Assembly (NCBI GenBank): GCA_964396385.1
Contig: CAYNFH010000284.1
Span: 1 to 7,238, forward strand
DNA from: CAYNFH01 sp964396385
GTDB lineage: Bacteria; Armatimonadota; Chthonomonadetes; Chthonomonadales; CAJBBX01
Reading direction: 5' to 3'
Length of the DNA: 7,238 nucleotides
Position 1 is the stretch's first letter, and every line of letters begins with the position of its first letter. Positions 1-6,237 of the stretch are shown in pieces. The translations under genes and the position numbers were made by a program. The notes under the pieces are model-generated. The model did no database searches and was not told the DNA's origin. It was given only the letters and a program-made list of their open reading frames with translations.

Positions 1-1
1 G

Positions 2-652
2 CCGCTCGACGCGGGCCGGTACAGCCGGCAGACCTTCAAGCCCGTCGGACTGACCGCCATCGACCATCTCGTGGGCAACGTGGAGCTCGGCAAGATGGAC
101 GAGTGGGTGCGATTCTACGAGCACGTGATGGGCTTCTCCCAGCTCGTGTCCTTTACGGACCAGGATATCAGCACAGAGTACTCCGCCCTCATGTCCAAGG
201 TGGTCCAGGACGGGCAGGGGCGGATCAAGTTCCCCATCAACGAGCCGGCGCAGGGCCGCAAACGCTCCCAGGTGGAGGAGTACCTGCAGTTCTACGGCGG
301 TCCCGGGGTGCAGCATATCGCGCTGTCCACGGAGAACATCATCGAGACGGTGAGCGCGCTGCGGCATAACGACGTGAGCTTCCTCCGCGTGCCCAAGGCG
401 TACTACGAGATGCTGCCGGGCCGGGTAGGGGAGATAGAGGAGGACCTGCACCAGCTCGCGGAGCTGGGGATCCTGGTGGACCGGGACGACGAAGGCTACC
501 TGCTGCAGATATTTACCAAGCCGGTGGAGGATCGCCCGACGCTGTTCTTCGAGATTATCGAGCGGCACGGCTCCCGCAGCTTCGGCAAGGGCAACTTCAA
601 GGCCCTCTTCGAAGCCATCGAGCGCGAGCAGGCCCGCAGGGGGACTCTATGA
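2..652 (+). CDS. hpd: 4-hydroxyphenylpyruvate dioxygenase, C-terminal part (5' end outside window)
   Basis: This enzyme converts 4-hydroxyphenylpyruvate to homogentisate with Fe(II) and O2, the entry step of homogentisate catabolism, in the cytoplasm. The reading frame is open from base 2 to the TGA at 650-652, giving 216 visible residues; the family is usually about 350-400 residues, so the N-terminal domain lies upstream. The C-terminal catalytic vicinal-oxygen-chelate domain is complete. All three iron ligands are visible: His in IDHLVGNV (codon 65-67), His in VQHIALST (314-316) and Glu in FFEIIERHG (551-553). The closing signature FGKGNFKALFEAIEREQ matches the C-terminal gate helix of the family. 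A GTG at 71 is internal, because the conserved ligand His lies before it, so it is not the start. The paralogue hydroxymandelate synthase shares these ligands, but the neighbouring homogentisate genes favour HPPD. Confidence 0.95.
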   Translation, partial: PLDAGRYSRQTFKPVGLTAIDHLVGNVELGKMDEWVRFYEHVMGFSQLVSFTDQDISTEYSALMSKVVQDGQGRIKFPINEPAQGRKRSQVEEYLQFYGGPGVQHIALSTENIIETVSALRHNDVSFLRVPKAYYEMLPGRVGEIEEDLHQLAELGILVDRDDEGYLLQIFTKPVEDRPTLFFEIIERHGSRSFGKGNFKALFEAIEREQARRGTL

Positions 653-714
653 AGCATGGCTCCGGAATGCAGAGCACCCTCTCCCGGAATGGGGGATCTG
701 GGGGCGCAGCGTAG
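649..714 (+). other. Short ORF overlapping the hpd stop, in frame with the next gene
   Basis: An ATG at 649-651 overlaps the hpd stop (ATGA arrangement typical of translational coupling). It opens 21 codons ending at TAG 712-714, starting MKHGSGMQS. This frame is the same as that of the fumarylacetoacetase-like gene, whose GTG start lies only three codons past the TAG. The peptide is Gly/Ser-rich and matches nothing I recognise. It may be chance, a coupling leader, or a remnant of a longer N-terminus of the next gene. The stretch also carries an 8-base direct repeat (CCGGAATG at 662-669 and 684-691). Confidence 0.2.
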
Positions 715-723
715 GGCGTCGTC

Positions 724-1443
724 GTGCGGACACCCGTACCACTCCAGGACATCCGCTCCTTTCGGGACTTCTATGCGTTCGAGCAGCACGTGAAGAATGC
801 CCGGAAGAACCGCGGGCTGGAGATGGTCCCAGAGTGGTATGAAGCGCCGGTCTTCTACTTCTCCAACACGGCGAGCTTCGTGGGGCAGGAGGCGGAGATC
901 CGGAAGCCGCCGGAGACCGATGCGCTGGACTACGAGCTGGAGATAGCGGTCATCATCGGAAGAGAAGGGCGGGACATACCCGTGAAGGAGGCCGATTCCT
1001 ACGTCGCCGGATTCACGGTCCTGAACGACTGGAGCGCCCGGGACATCCAGCGGCGGGAGATGAAGGTGGGCCTGGGCCCGGCCAAGGGCAAGGACTTTGC
1101 CACCAGCATCGGCCCGTACCTGGTCACTCCGGACGAGCTGGAGGACCGCATCCTGGAAGACCGGAGCCGAGGGGCTCGGTACGACCTGGCGATGACGGCC
1201 CGCGTGAACGGCCTCGAGTACTCCCGCGGCAACGCGCGTGAGATGCACTGGACCTTTGCCGAGCTCATCGCGCACGCTTCCCGCAACACCGTGGTGCGTC
1301 CAGGGGACCTGATTGGCTCCGGCACCGTCGGCACCGGTTGCATCGTAGAGTTTCCGCCCGGCACCTACCCTTGGCTCCAGCCCGGTGATACTGTGGAGCT
1401 GGAGATAGAACGGCTGGGAGTATTGCGAAATCGCGTGGTCTAG
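724..1443 (+). CDS. Fumarylacetoacetase-type FAH-family hydrolase
   Basis: It probably cleaves fumarylacetoacetate to fumarate and acetoacetate, the last step of homogentisate degradation. The 239 residues show the FAH-family metal site. D15 in RDFYAFEQH corresponds to the first Asp ligand, E71 and E73 lie in YELEIAV, and D102 lies in NDWSARD. H22, seven residues after D15, matches the catalytic His spacing of animal FAH. A Lys-rich GPAKGKDF (119-125) and GSGTVGTGC (198-206) complete the fold. The start is GTG 724, with a weak AGGG at 713-716; an in-frame TAG at 712-714 rules out an upstream start. The protein lacks the roughly 60-residue N-terminal segment often found before the RDFYAFE motif, but no catalytic residue is lost. 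The gap to hpd is 71 bases. The FAH superfamily also includes acylpyruvases and decarboxylases; the His plus the operon context favour fumarylacetoacetase. Confidence 0.88.
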   Translation: MRTPVPLQDIRSFRDFYAFEQHVKNARKNRGLEMVPEWYEAPVFYFSNTASFVGQEAEIRKPPETDALDYELEIAVIIGREGRDIPVKEADSYVAGFTVLNDWSARDIQRREMKVGLGPAKGKDFATSIGPYLVTPDELEDRILEDRSRGARYDLAMTARVNGLEYSRGNAREMHWTFAELIAHASRNTVVRPGDLIGSGTVGTGCIVEFPPGTYPWLQPGDTVELEIERLGVLRNRVV

Positions 1444-1457
1444 AACGGCTATGGCAG

Positions 1458-1520
1458 CCTCCCCCTGACCCCCTTCGTAAGGGGAATTCCCTCCCCTTAC
1501 GAAGGGGAGGGTACGGGAGG
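1458..1520. repeat. Nested palindromic repeat between the FAH-like and PhyH genes
   Basis: A perfect 16-base inverted repeat, CCCCTTCGTAAGGGGA at 1470-1485 and TCCCCTTACGAAGGGG at 1492-1507, flanks a 6-base spacer. Each arm is itself a small hairpin (CCCCTT, 3-base loop, AAGGGG), so the DNA or RNA could fold as one long stem or as two short ones. An outer stem CCTCCC (1458-1463) with GGGAGG (1515-1520) extends it after an internal loop. There is no T-tract, so it is not a canonical intrinsic terminator. The architecture resembles dispersed REP/MITE-like intergenic elements, though I cannot show other copies in this window. It fills most of the 101-base gap 1444-1544. Confidence 0.8.
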
Positions 1521-1544
1521 GGTAAGACCAAAATCGAAGACGAC

Positions 1545-2324
1545 ATGACTCCTCTCGCTCAACCCGGTCCGCTCACGGACATGGAGCGGTTTCTGTTCGA
1601 AACCGCCGGCTATCTCGTGATACCTGGAGCGCTCTCACCTCAGGAAGTGGAGGCCTGCCTTGCGGCCGCCCGGCGCGTGCACGCGCCGCACGGGACCTCC
1701 AAGTGGCGGCAGATCGGGGCGGCTTACGAGCGGGAGCCTGCGCTGGAGCCGCTCATCGACCATCCCTCCACGTTCCAGAAGGTTCGGGCCCTTATGGGCG
1801 ACTACTTCATCGTCCAGAGCAGTTGGTGCACGCTCTCGCCACCCGGCTTTGAGGGGGGTGGGTGGCACCAGGACGGGAGCAGCGTGTATGAGTTCCGGCG
1901 CCTCGCGGTCCCCACGCCGCTCGTCCAGCTCCGCGTGGGCTACTTCCTGACCGACCAGTCGAAGCCCAACATGGGCAACATGGTCATGATCCCAGGCAGC
2001 CACAATAGCGCCACTCCTCTGCCGAGGGACCTCCGCCGGGCCGACGTGCCGTACTCCGACGTCATCTGCGGCCCGCCGGGCACCGCGCTAATGTTCCATC
2101 AGGGGTTATTCCACCGAGGGACGCGCAACGAGGAGGGCGGGGAGAGATACATCCAGCACATCGTTTACGCTCCGCCCTGGCTTATCCCGTCGGACCGAAA
2201 GCGCAACGACCCCGACTTTCTCGCCCGGACCACACCACTGCGCCGCGCATTGATGGGCGAGTGGAACCGGCCGGAAGAGCCGTTCGGGATGGGCTACGCC
2301 AAGCCGCCGTTCGATGGTGAATAG
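1545..2324 (+). CDS. Phytanoyl-CoA dioxygenase (PhyH) family Fe(II)/2-oxoglutarate oxygenase
   Basis: This is a non-heme iron, 2-oxoglutarate-dependent oxygenase, expected to hydroxylate a small molecule; the substrate is unknown. The 259-residue length is normal for the family. The opening LTDMERFLFETAGYLVIPGAL is the usual PhyH N-terminus. The iron triad is visible as H108 and D110 in WHQDG plus H190 in LFHRGTRN. R201 (ERYIQHIVY) lies 11 residues after that His, the same spacing as the 2-oxoglutarate-binding Arg in human PHYH. The start is ATG 1545 with only a weak GAAG upstream; ATG 1581 would cut into the conserved N-terminus. The gene sits between the FAH-like gene and homogentisate dioxygenase, and its stop overlaps the latter's ribosome binding site, so co-translation is likely. 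No step of the standard homogentisate pathway needs such an enzyme. It could act on a related aromatic acid or be a passenger; neither is shown. Confidence 0.9.
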   Translation: MTPLAQPGPLTDMERFLFETAGYLVIPGALSPQEVEACLAAARRVHAPHGTSKWRQIGAAYEREPALEPLIDHPSTFQKVRALMGDYFIVQSSWCTLSPPGFEGGGWHQDGSSVYEFRRLAVPTPLVQLRVGYFLTDQSKPNMGNMVMIPGSHNSATPLPRDLRRADVPYSDVICGPPGTALMFHQGLFHRGTRNEEGGERYIQHIVYAPPWLIPSDRKRNDPDFLARTTPLRRALMGEWNRPEEPFGMGYAKPPFDGE

Positions 2325-2328
2325 GAGG
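2323..2328 (+). promoter_or_regulatory. Ribosome binding site of homogentisate dioxygenase
   Basis: A perfect AGGAGG lies 7 bases before ATG 2336 and overlaps the TAG stop (2322-2324) of the PhyH gene. It fixes the start of the downstream gene and ties its translation to ribosomes finishing the PhyH gene. Confidence 0.85.
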
Positions 2329-2335
2329 CCGTAAT

Positions 2336-3490
2336 ATGCCGCGATATGTCCAATTGGGTCGGGTGCCACGGAAGAGGCATACTCAGTTTCGGAAGCCGGA
2401 CGGCACCCTTTACGCGGAGCAGGTCTTCGGCACAAGAGGCTTCTCGGGCATCTCCTCGCTGCTCTACCACGCCCACGCGCCGACGGAGGTCTCCGACTTC
2501 CGGCCTCTCAAGGAGACCCGGGTCGAGACGCTGCCGGAGGTGCCGCTGCGGCATCGGCACGTGAAAACGAAGGGGTTCAAGGCGCACGGCGACCCGATCT
2601 CCGGCCGTGTGCCGCTTATGCTCAACGAGGACGTGTCCATCGGGCTCTGCGTCCCCACGGAGCCGATGGACTTCTTCTACAAGAACGCCGACGGGGACGA
2701 CCTGCTCTTCATCCACGAGGGCACGGGCCGACTGGAGACCATGTTCGGCACGCTCCCGTACGGTCCGGGTGACTACGTGGTGGTCCCGCGCGGTACCATC
2801 TACCGGGTGGTTGGCGACGCAGGGCCCAGCCGGATGCTCGTCATCGAATCGGCGAGCGCGGTGGAGGTCCCGCGCAGGTACCGCAACGAGTACGGCCAGA
2901 TGCTCGAGCACGCGCCCTACTGCGAGCGGGATATCCGGGTGCCGGAAAACCTGGAGACACACGACGAGACGGGCCAGTACGAGGTGCGCATCAAGGCCCG
3001 GAGCCACCTCACGTCATATCGGTACGACTATCATCCGCTGGACGTGGTGGGGTGGGCCGGCTGCCTCTACCCTTGGGCGCTCAATATCGGGGATTTCGAG
3101 CCCATCACCGGCAGCCTCCACATGCCGCCGCCCATCCACCAGACCTTCGAAGGGCACAACTACGTGGTCTGCTCCTTTGTGCCGCGGATGCTGGACTACC
3201 ACCCGGACGCGGTGCCGGTGCCATACAATCACAGTAACCTGGAGAGCGATGAGCTTCTGTACTACGTGAACGATAAGTTCGGCAGCCGCAAGGGCATCGA
3301 GCAGGGCTCCATGACGCTTCACCCCTCCGGGATCCCGCACGGCCCGCAGCCGGGCGCGGTGGAAGCCAGTCTCGGGAAGACGCGCACGGAGGAGCTGGCG
3401 GTGATGCTGGACACCTTCCGTCCGCTGCGCCTGACCCGCGCTGCCGCGGAGCTCGAGGACGATCAGTATCCGTTCAGTTGGAAGACGTGA
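2336..3490 (+). CDS. hmgA: Homogentisate 1,2-dioxygenase (short form)
   Basis: This enzyme opens the ring of homogentisate to give maleylacetoacetate, using Fe(II) and O2. At 384 residues it is shorter than the roughly 430-445 of proteobacterial and animal enzymes. The N-terminal half is a cupin-like domain with MDFFYKNADGDDLLFIHEGTG (split: 111-118 and 119-131) and the YGPGDYVVVPRGT turn (142-154). The C-terminal catalytic cupin has PPPIHQTFEGHNYVVCSF (264-281), VPYNHSNLESDELLYYV (295-311) and HPSGIPHGPQPG (329-340). The expected iron ligands are H299, D305 or E306, and H335. ATG 2336 follows a perfect AGGAGG at good spacing. The TGA at 3488-3490 is two bases before a palindromic repeat. With hpd and the FAH-like gene it forms the core of a tyrosine degradation cluster. 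The short form could prefer a related substrate such as gentisate-like acids, but family resemblance and context support homogentisate. Confidence 0.93.
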   Translation: MPRYVQLGRVPRKRHTQFRKPDGTLYAEQVFGTRGFSGISSLLYHAHAPTEVSDFRPLKETRVETLPEVPLRHRHVKTKGFKAHGDPISGRVPLMLNEDVSIGLCVPTEPMDFFYKNADGDDLLFIHEGTGRLETMFGTLPYGPGDYVVVPRGTIYRVVGDAGPSRMLVIESASAVEVPRRYRNEYGQMLEHAPYCERDIRVPENLETHDETGQYEVRIKARSHLTSYRYDYHPLDVVGWAGCLYPWALNIGDFEPITGSLHMPPPIHQTFEGHNYVVCSFVPRMLDYHPDAVPVPYNHSNLESDELLYYVNDKFGSRKGIEQGSMTLHPSGIPHGPQPGAVEASLGKTRTEELAVMLDTFRPLRLTRAAAELEDDQYPFSWKT

Positions 3491-3492
3491 AT

Positions 3493-3609
3493 CACCACAG
3501 AGGACGCAGAGAGCGCAGAGAATGGCAGATGCGGAGGGCAGATTCCGGCCACGCCGCATTCCTCCGTCACTTCATCGGAATCTCTGTGGCCTCTGTGCTC
3601 TCTGTGGTG
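3493..3609. repeat. Imperfect inverted repeat with CACAGAG-type arms between hmgA and the flavin-reductase gene
   Basis: The left arm 3493-3521 (beginning CACCACAGAGGACGCAGAG) and the right arm 3581-3609 (ending CTCTCTGTGGTG) are inverted copies, matching at 23 of 29 positions. Within each arm a CAGAG-like unit recurs about every 9 bases. The loop 3522-3580 holds a further pair, GATTCCG 3541-3547 and CGGAATC 3576-3582. The element starts two bases after the hmgA stop and ends nine bases before the next gene's GGAGG, so it fills the gap 3491-3618 exactly. Arms of this kind occur as dispersed intergenic repeats in several environmental phyla and produce spurious peptides rich in Leu-Cys or His-Arg-Glu. 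Frames running through it should not be called genes. Confidence 0.85.
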
Positions 3610-3618
3610 GAAAGTCTT

Positions 3619-3623
3619 GGAGG
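3619..3623 (+). promoter_or_regulatory. Ribosome binding site deciding the GTG 3629 start
   Basis: GGAGG lies 5 bases before GTG 3629. It overlaps the alternative TTG 3617, which therefore cannot be served by it, so the GTG is the better start. Confidence 0.7.
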
Positions 3624-3628
3624 GGGCT

Positions 3629-4288
3629 GTGGGAGAAGATAGCGGTTTTCTGGGGATTGACCCGGCGGATCTTTCCATGGCGGATGCGCACCGGCTCCTG
3701 CTGCACTGCGTGGCGCCGCGGCCCATCGCCTTCGCCTCGACCATCTCCACCGATGGGGTGCCCAACCTCTCTCCCTTCAGCTACTTCATGGCCGGCGGCG
3801 CCAATCCGCCCTCCGTGGTCATCTCACCGTTGACGGACCGGAACGGTCAGCCGAAGGACACGCTGCGTAACATCGAGGCGACCCGCGAGTTCGTGATAAA
3901 CGTGGTCACGTTCAGCATGCGGGAGCCGATGAACCGCGCCTCGGCGGAGTACCCGTTCGGCGTGAGCGAGTACGAGGAAGCGGGATTCACCCCCGCGCAG
4001 TCGGTCCGCGTCAAGCCGCCGCGAGTGGCGGAGAGCCCCCTGGCCATCGAGTGCCGGCTCTACCAGGTTGTGCGCCACGGCGCGGGTCCGCTCTCGGCCA
4101 ACTATGTCATCGGCGAGGTGGTCTACTTCCACGTCGCGCAGGCATTGATGCCGGAGGGAGCGCTCGACGCCCGCCGCGTGGACTACATCTCGCGCATGGG
4201 GGGAGACTGGTACGCGCGCATCGACTGCTCCGCCATGTTCGAGATGCCGCGCCCTCCCCGCGTGGACAAACAGACGCAAGCCGGCTGA
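3629..4288 (+). CDS. Flavin reductase-like, FMN-binding split-barrel protein
   Basis: A 219-residue member of the flavin-reductase-like domain family, cytoplasmic, expected to bind FMN and either reduce it with NAD(P)H or use it in another redox step. Visible family features are the opening LGIDPADLSMADAHRLL, APRPIAFAS (about 29-37), NLSPFSYFMAGGANPP (46-61) for flavin contact, KDTLRNI (76-82), EFVINVV (87-93), and a C-terminal YISRMGGDWYARID (186-199). GTG 3629 is chosen because GGAGG precedes it at 5 bases; TTG 3617 would add four residues, and ATG 3677 would remove the conserved opening. It is the last plus-strand gene, 138 bases after hmgA with a palindromic repeat between. Such proteins can supply reduced flavin to two-component monooxygenases, but no monooxygenase partner is in the window, so the role here is open. 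Confidence 0.88.
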   Translation: MGEDSGFLGIDPADLSMADAHRLLLHCVAPRPIAFASTISTDGVPNLSPFSYFMAGGANPPSVVISPLTDRNGQPKDTLRNIEATREFVINVVTFSMREPMNRASAEYPFGVSEYEEAGFTPAQSVRVKPPRVAESPLAIECRLYQVVRHGAGPLSANYVIGEVVYFHVAQALMPEGALDARRVDYISRMGGDWYARIDCSAMFEMPRPPRVDKQTQAG

Positions 4289-4303
4289 CCTCGGGGAGAT
4301 GAA

Positions 4304-6223
4304 TCAGCAACTAAAGGCGCCGGGAGGGCCAAGTCGCGCGTAGAGGTCCTTAGCCCAGCCGAATGCGTCCGGGCAGCTCGTTACGGTTATCTGGGCGGGA
4401 TACAGCAGCCCGGCAATGTAGGGCAGGTCGGTAATGCGAAGACACCCCAGCATCTCGATCGCCGGTCCGCAGCCGTCTGGCTGGCTGGGCGTATGCTGAG
4501 TGGCGGGTGGCGATTCCAGGTGAAGCCGGGAGACCTGGCCGTCCAGGAGGGCGGCGTAGAGCGCCACGGCGCACATTTCGCGGGATGCGGCCAGCGTCAC
4601 TTCTCCGTGCGGCGTGTTCGGGAGGTCGCGCACTGCCGCCAGTGCGCGCAGTGTGTCCCACACTCGCATGGAGGCCACGGTCCGTCCTGTCCAGGCGGCG
4701 GCGCGCCGCACGTGCCAGTCCAAATCCTCGCCCCAGGCGGTATCGCCCGTTCCCCGCGGCTCGACCACCACCCGGATGCTGTCACCGCCCATCCGGCCCG
4801 CAAGCTCCTCCGCCGCGTGCGGCTTATCGTGGGGGCCGCGCAGCGCCACCGTGAGCGGGACGTTCTCCTCCAGATTCGCGGGACGGACCAGCACGCCCCG
4901 GAGGCGCCATCCCTCTTCGGATGTGAAGCCGAACCGGCAGCCGCTCTCACCAGGCCGCCGCTCGAACTCCCAATCGATCCGGGCATCCAGCGGCGGGCAT
5001 TGCGCGACGGGGAACTGGGCGAAGGTAGTGTGTAGCAGCTCGCGGACTGTGTGCTCGCGCGCCTGCTGCAGCTCTGCAATGTTGGCGATTGTGGGTGGCC
5101 TGGCGAGCCGTACCAACTCGTCCTGGATGGTCAGCGCCCGGTTGCCAAGCGGGATGCCGTTGACGAACACCCGGAGCGCGTCCAGCGGTTCCTGCCGTTC
5201 CGGCGAGCCGTCGATGTCTCCGATCTCCTCCAGAGGGATGTCACGCCCCTGAAGGTGCCGGGCGAGCCAGGAAAAGATGGCGGTGCGGGTCTGGGGCTGG
5301 TAGGAGTGCGGGCCGGGAGCGGTAACCAGGCGCAGGTTATCCGCCGCCCCGAGTGACGCATAAAGCGGCTGGAGCCGCTCGTAGACCTCGCGGATGGCGG
5401 CGATGGTGAACAGCTCGTCTCGCTCGGTGGACGCAATGAGCAATGGGCGCGGCGCGATGAGCGCGCCGATATCCGTCAGGTCCCAGCCGTACAGATTGAC
5501 CCACCACATGCAGTCGCAGTGGTCGTCTATTGTCCGGTCCGCGATATGGGATGCCAGCGTAGCGGTCCCGCAGCTCGGCGCCGCGGCTTTGATGCGCTCG
5601 TCCGCCGCGGCGACCCACCAGGAGGTCGCGCCGCCGCCGGAGGTGCCGGTCACTCCCAGCCGGGAGCCGTCCACATCCGGCCGCGCCGCCAGCAGGTCCA
5701 GCCCGCGAATTCCGTTCAGCAGCTCCACGCCCGCCGGCGTATACCCCCGGCTGTACCAGTGAAACCAACCCTCCCGATAGGTCCCGTGGTGGTGGCCCTC
5801 CGCCTCGCCAAGCTGAATGGTCTCCGCCAGCAGCGTCACGAACCCGAGCTGCGCCAGCTTCCGGGCGTGCGCCTGATACCAGACCTTCTGGTCCTTGCCG
5901 TGGCCGCAGACGTAGAGTACGGCCGCCGCCTTGCCGGTCAGCCCAGACGGAACGTACAGGTTGGCGGTGACATACAGCTTCGGCAGGCTCTCGTAGGCCA
6001 GCTTTTCAATACGGTAGCCATCCCGCTCCACCACGCCCGTCACAGTCACCGGCACCGGCGGCCGCTCGCCTACGGGCGCGAGGTCACTGAGCCCCATCAT
6101 CTCCAGGAACCGGGCTCGCCGCGCGGGGAGCGTCCGCTGCCACTCTTCAGGCGAGCGACAATCCCGCGGCCCGCCATCGGTAATCCGTCGCGCCTCCTGG
6201 TTCAGGTACTCACGAATGGTCAT
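4304..6223 (-). CDS. Two-domain alpha/beta-hydrolase, acetylxylan-esterase-like
   Basis: A 639-residue, probably cytoplasmic esterase/hydrolase with no signal peptide or membrane segment visible; the substrate is unknown. The N-terminal half (about 50-330) is a standard alpha/beta hydrolase: AAAVLYVCGHGKDQK forms the oxyanion region, GVTGTSGGG carries the nucleophile S195, STERDELF offers the acid D269, and TAPGPHSY the His H306. The C-terminal half (about 430-639) repeats the layout (VPLTVALRGPHDK, VVVEPRGTGDTAWG, EVTLAASREMCAVALYAAL). There the elbow reads A-A-S-R-E (S547) without the usual glycines, and no obvious Asp/His pair is evident, so it looks degenerate. ATG 6223 (MTIREYL) is chosen. 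GTG 6241, which overlaps the nadK stop as GTGA, would add six residues. The gene lies 14 bases after nadK and ends 15 bases from the convergent flavin-reductase-like gene. Family names in use include acetylxylan esterase; no sugar-related neighbour supports that here. Confidence 0.82.
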   Translation of the reverse strand: MTIREYLNQEARRITDGGPRDCRSPEEWQRTLPARRARFLEMMGLSDLAPVGERPPVPVTVTGVVERDGYRIEKLAYESLPKLYVTANLYVPSGLTGKAAAVLYVCGHGKDQKVWYQAHARKLAQLGFVTLLAETIQLGEAEGHHHGTYREGWFHWYSRGYTPAGVELLNGIRGLDLLAARPDVDGSRLGVTGTSGGGATSWWVAAADERIKAAAPSCGTATLASHIADRTIDDHCDCMWWVNLYGWDLTDIGALIAPRPLLIASTERDELFTIAAIREVYERLQPLYASLGAADNLRLVTAPGPHSYQPQTRTAIFSWLARHLQGRDIPLEEIGDIDGSPERQEPLDALRVFVNGIPLGNRALTIQDELVRLARPPTIANIAELQQAREHTVRELLHTTFAQFPVAQCPPLDARIDWEFERRPGESGCRFGFTSEEGWRLRGVLVRPANLEENVPLTVALRGPHDKPHAAEELAGRMGGDSIRVVVEPRGTGDTAWGEDLDWHVRRAAAWTGRTVASMRVWDTLRALAAVRDLPNTPHGEVTLAASREMCAVALYAALLDGQVSRLHLESPPATQHTPSQPDGCGPAIEMLGCLRITDLPYIAGLLYPAQITVTSCPDAFGWAKDLYARLGPPGAFSC

Positions 6224-6237
6224 TGCGGTGCTCTGGT

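Noticed and set aside
496..1275. 259-codon minus-strand open frame
   Set aside because: It lies opposite hpd and the FAH-like gene, which carry full family motifs; the translation is Arg/Val/Leu-rich shadow sequence with no recognisable domain.
1458..1520. CRISPR-like array or riboswitch
   Set aside because: There are only two inverted units with a 6-base spacer and no regular direct repeats; no riboswitch consensus is recognised.
2294..3007. 237-codon minus-strand open frame across the PhyH/hmgA junction
   Set aside because: It is antisense to clearly conserved hmgA codons and resembles no family; long shadow frames are expected in GC-rich DNA.
3617..3619. TTG as start of the flavin-reductase-like gene
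   Set aside because: It overlaps the GGAGG that serves GTG 3629 and has no binding site of its own.
3463..3765. Frames through the repeat giving peptides such as FHHREHRGHRD and LCALCVLCGG
   Set aside because: These are translations of the CACAGAG-type repeat arms, a known source of false genes.
4289..4303. Bidirectional terminator between the convergent genes
   Set aside because: Only 15 bases separate the stops, and I see just a weak 5-bp GCTGA/TCAGC pairing with no T-tract.
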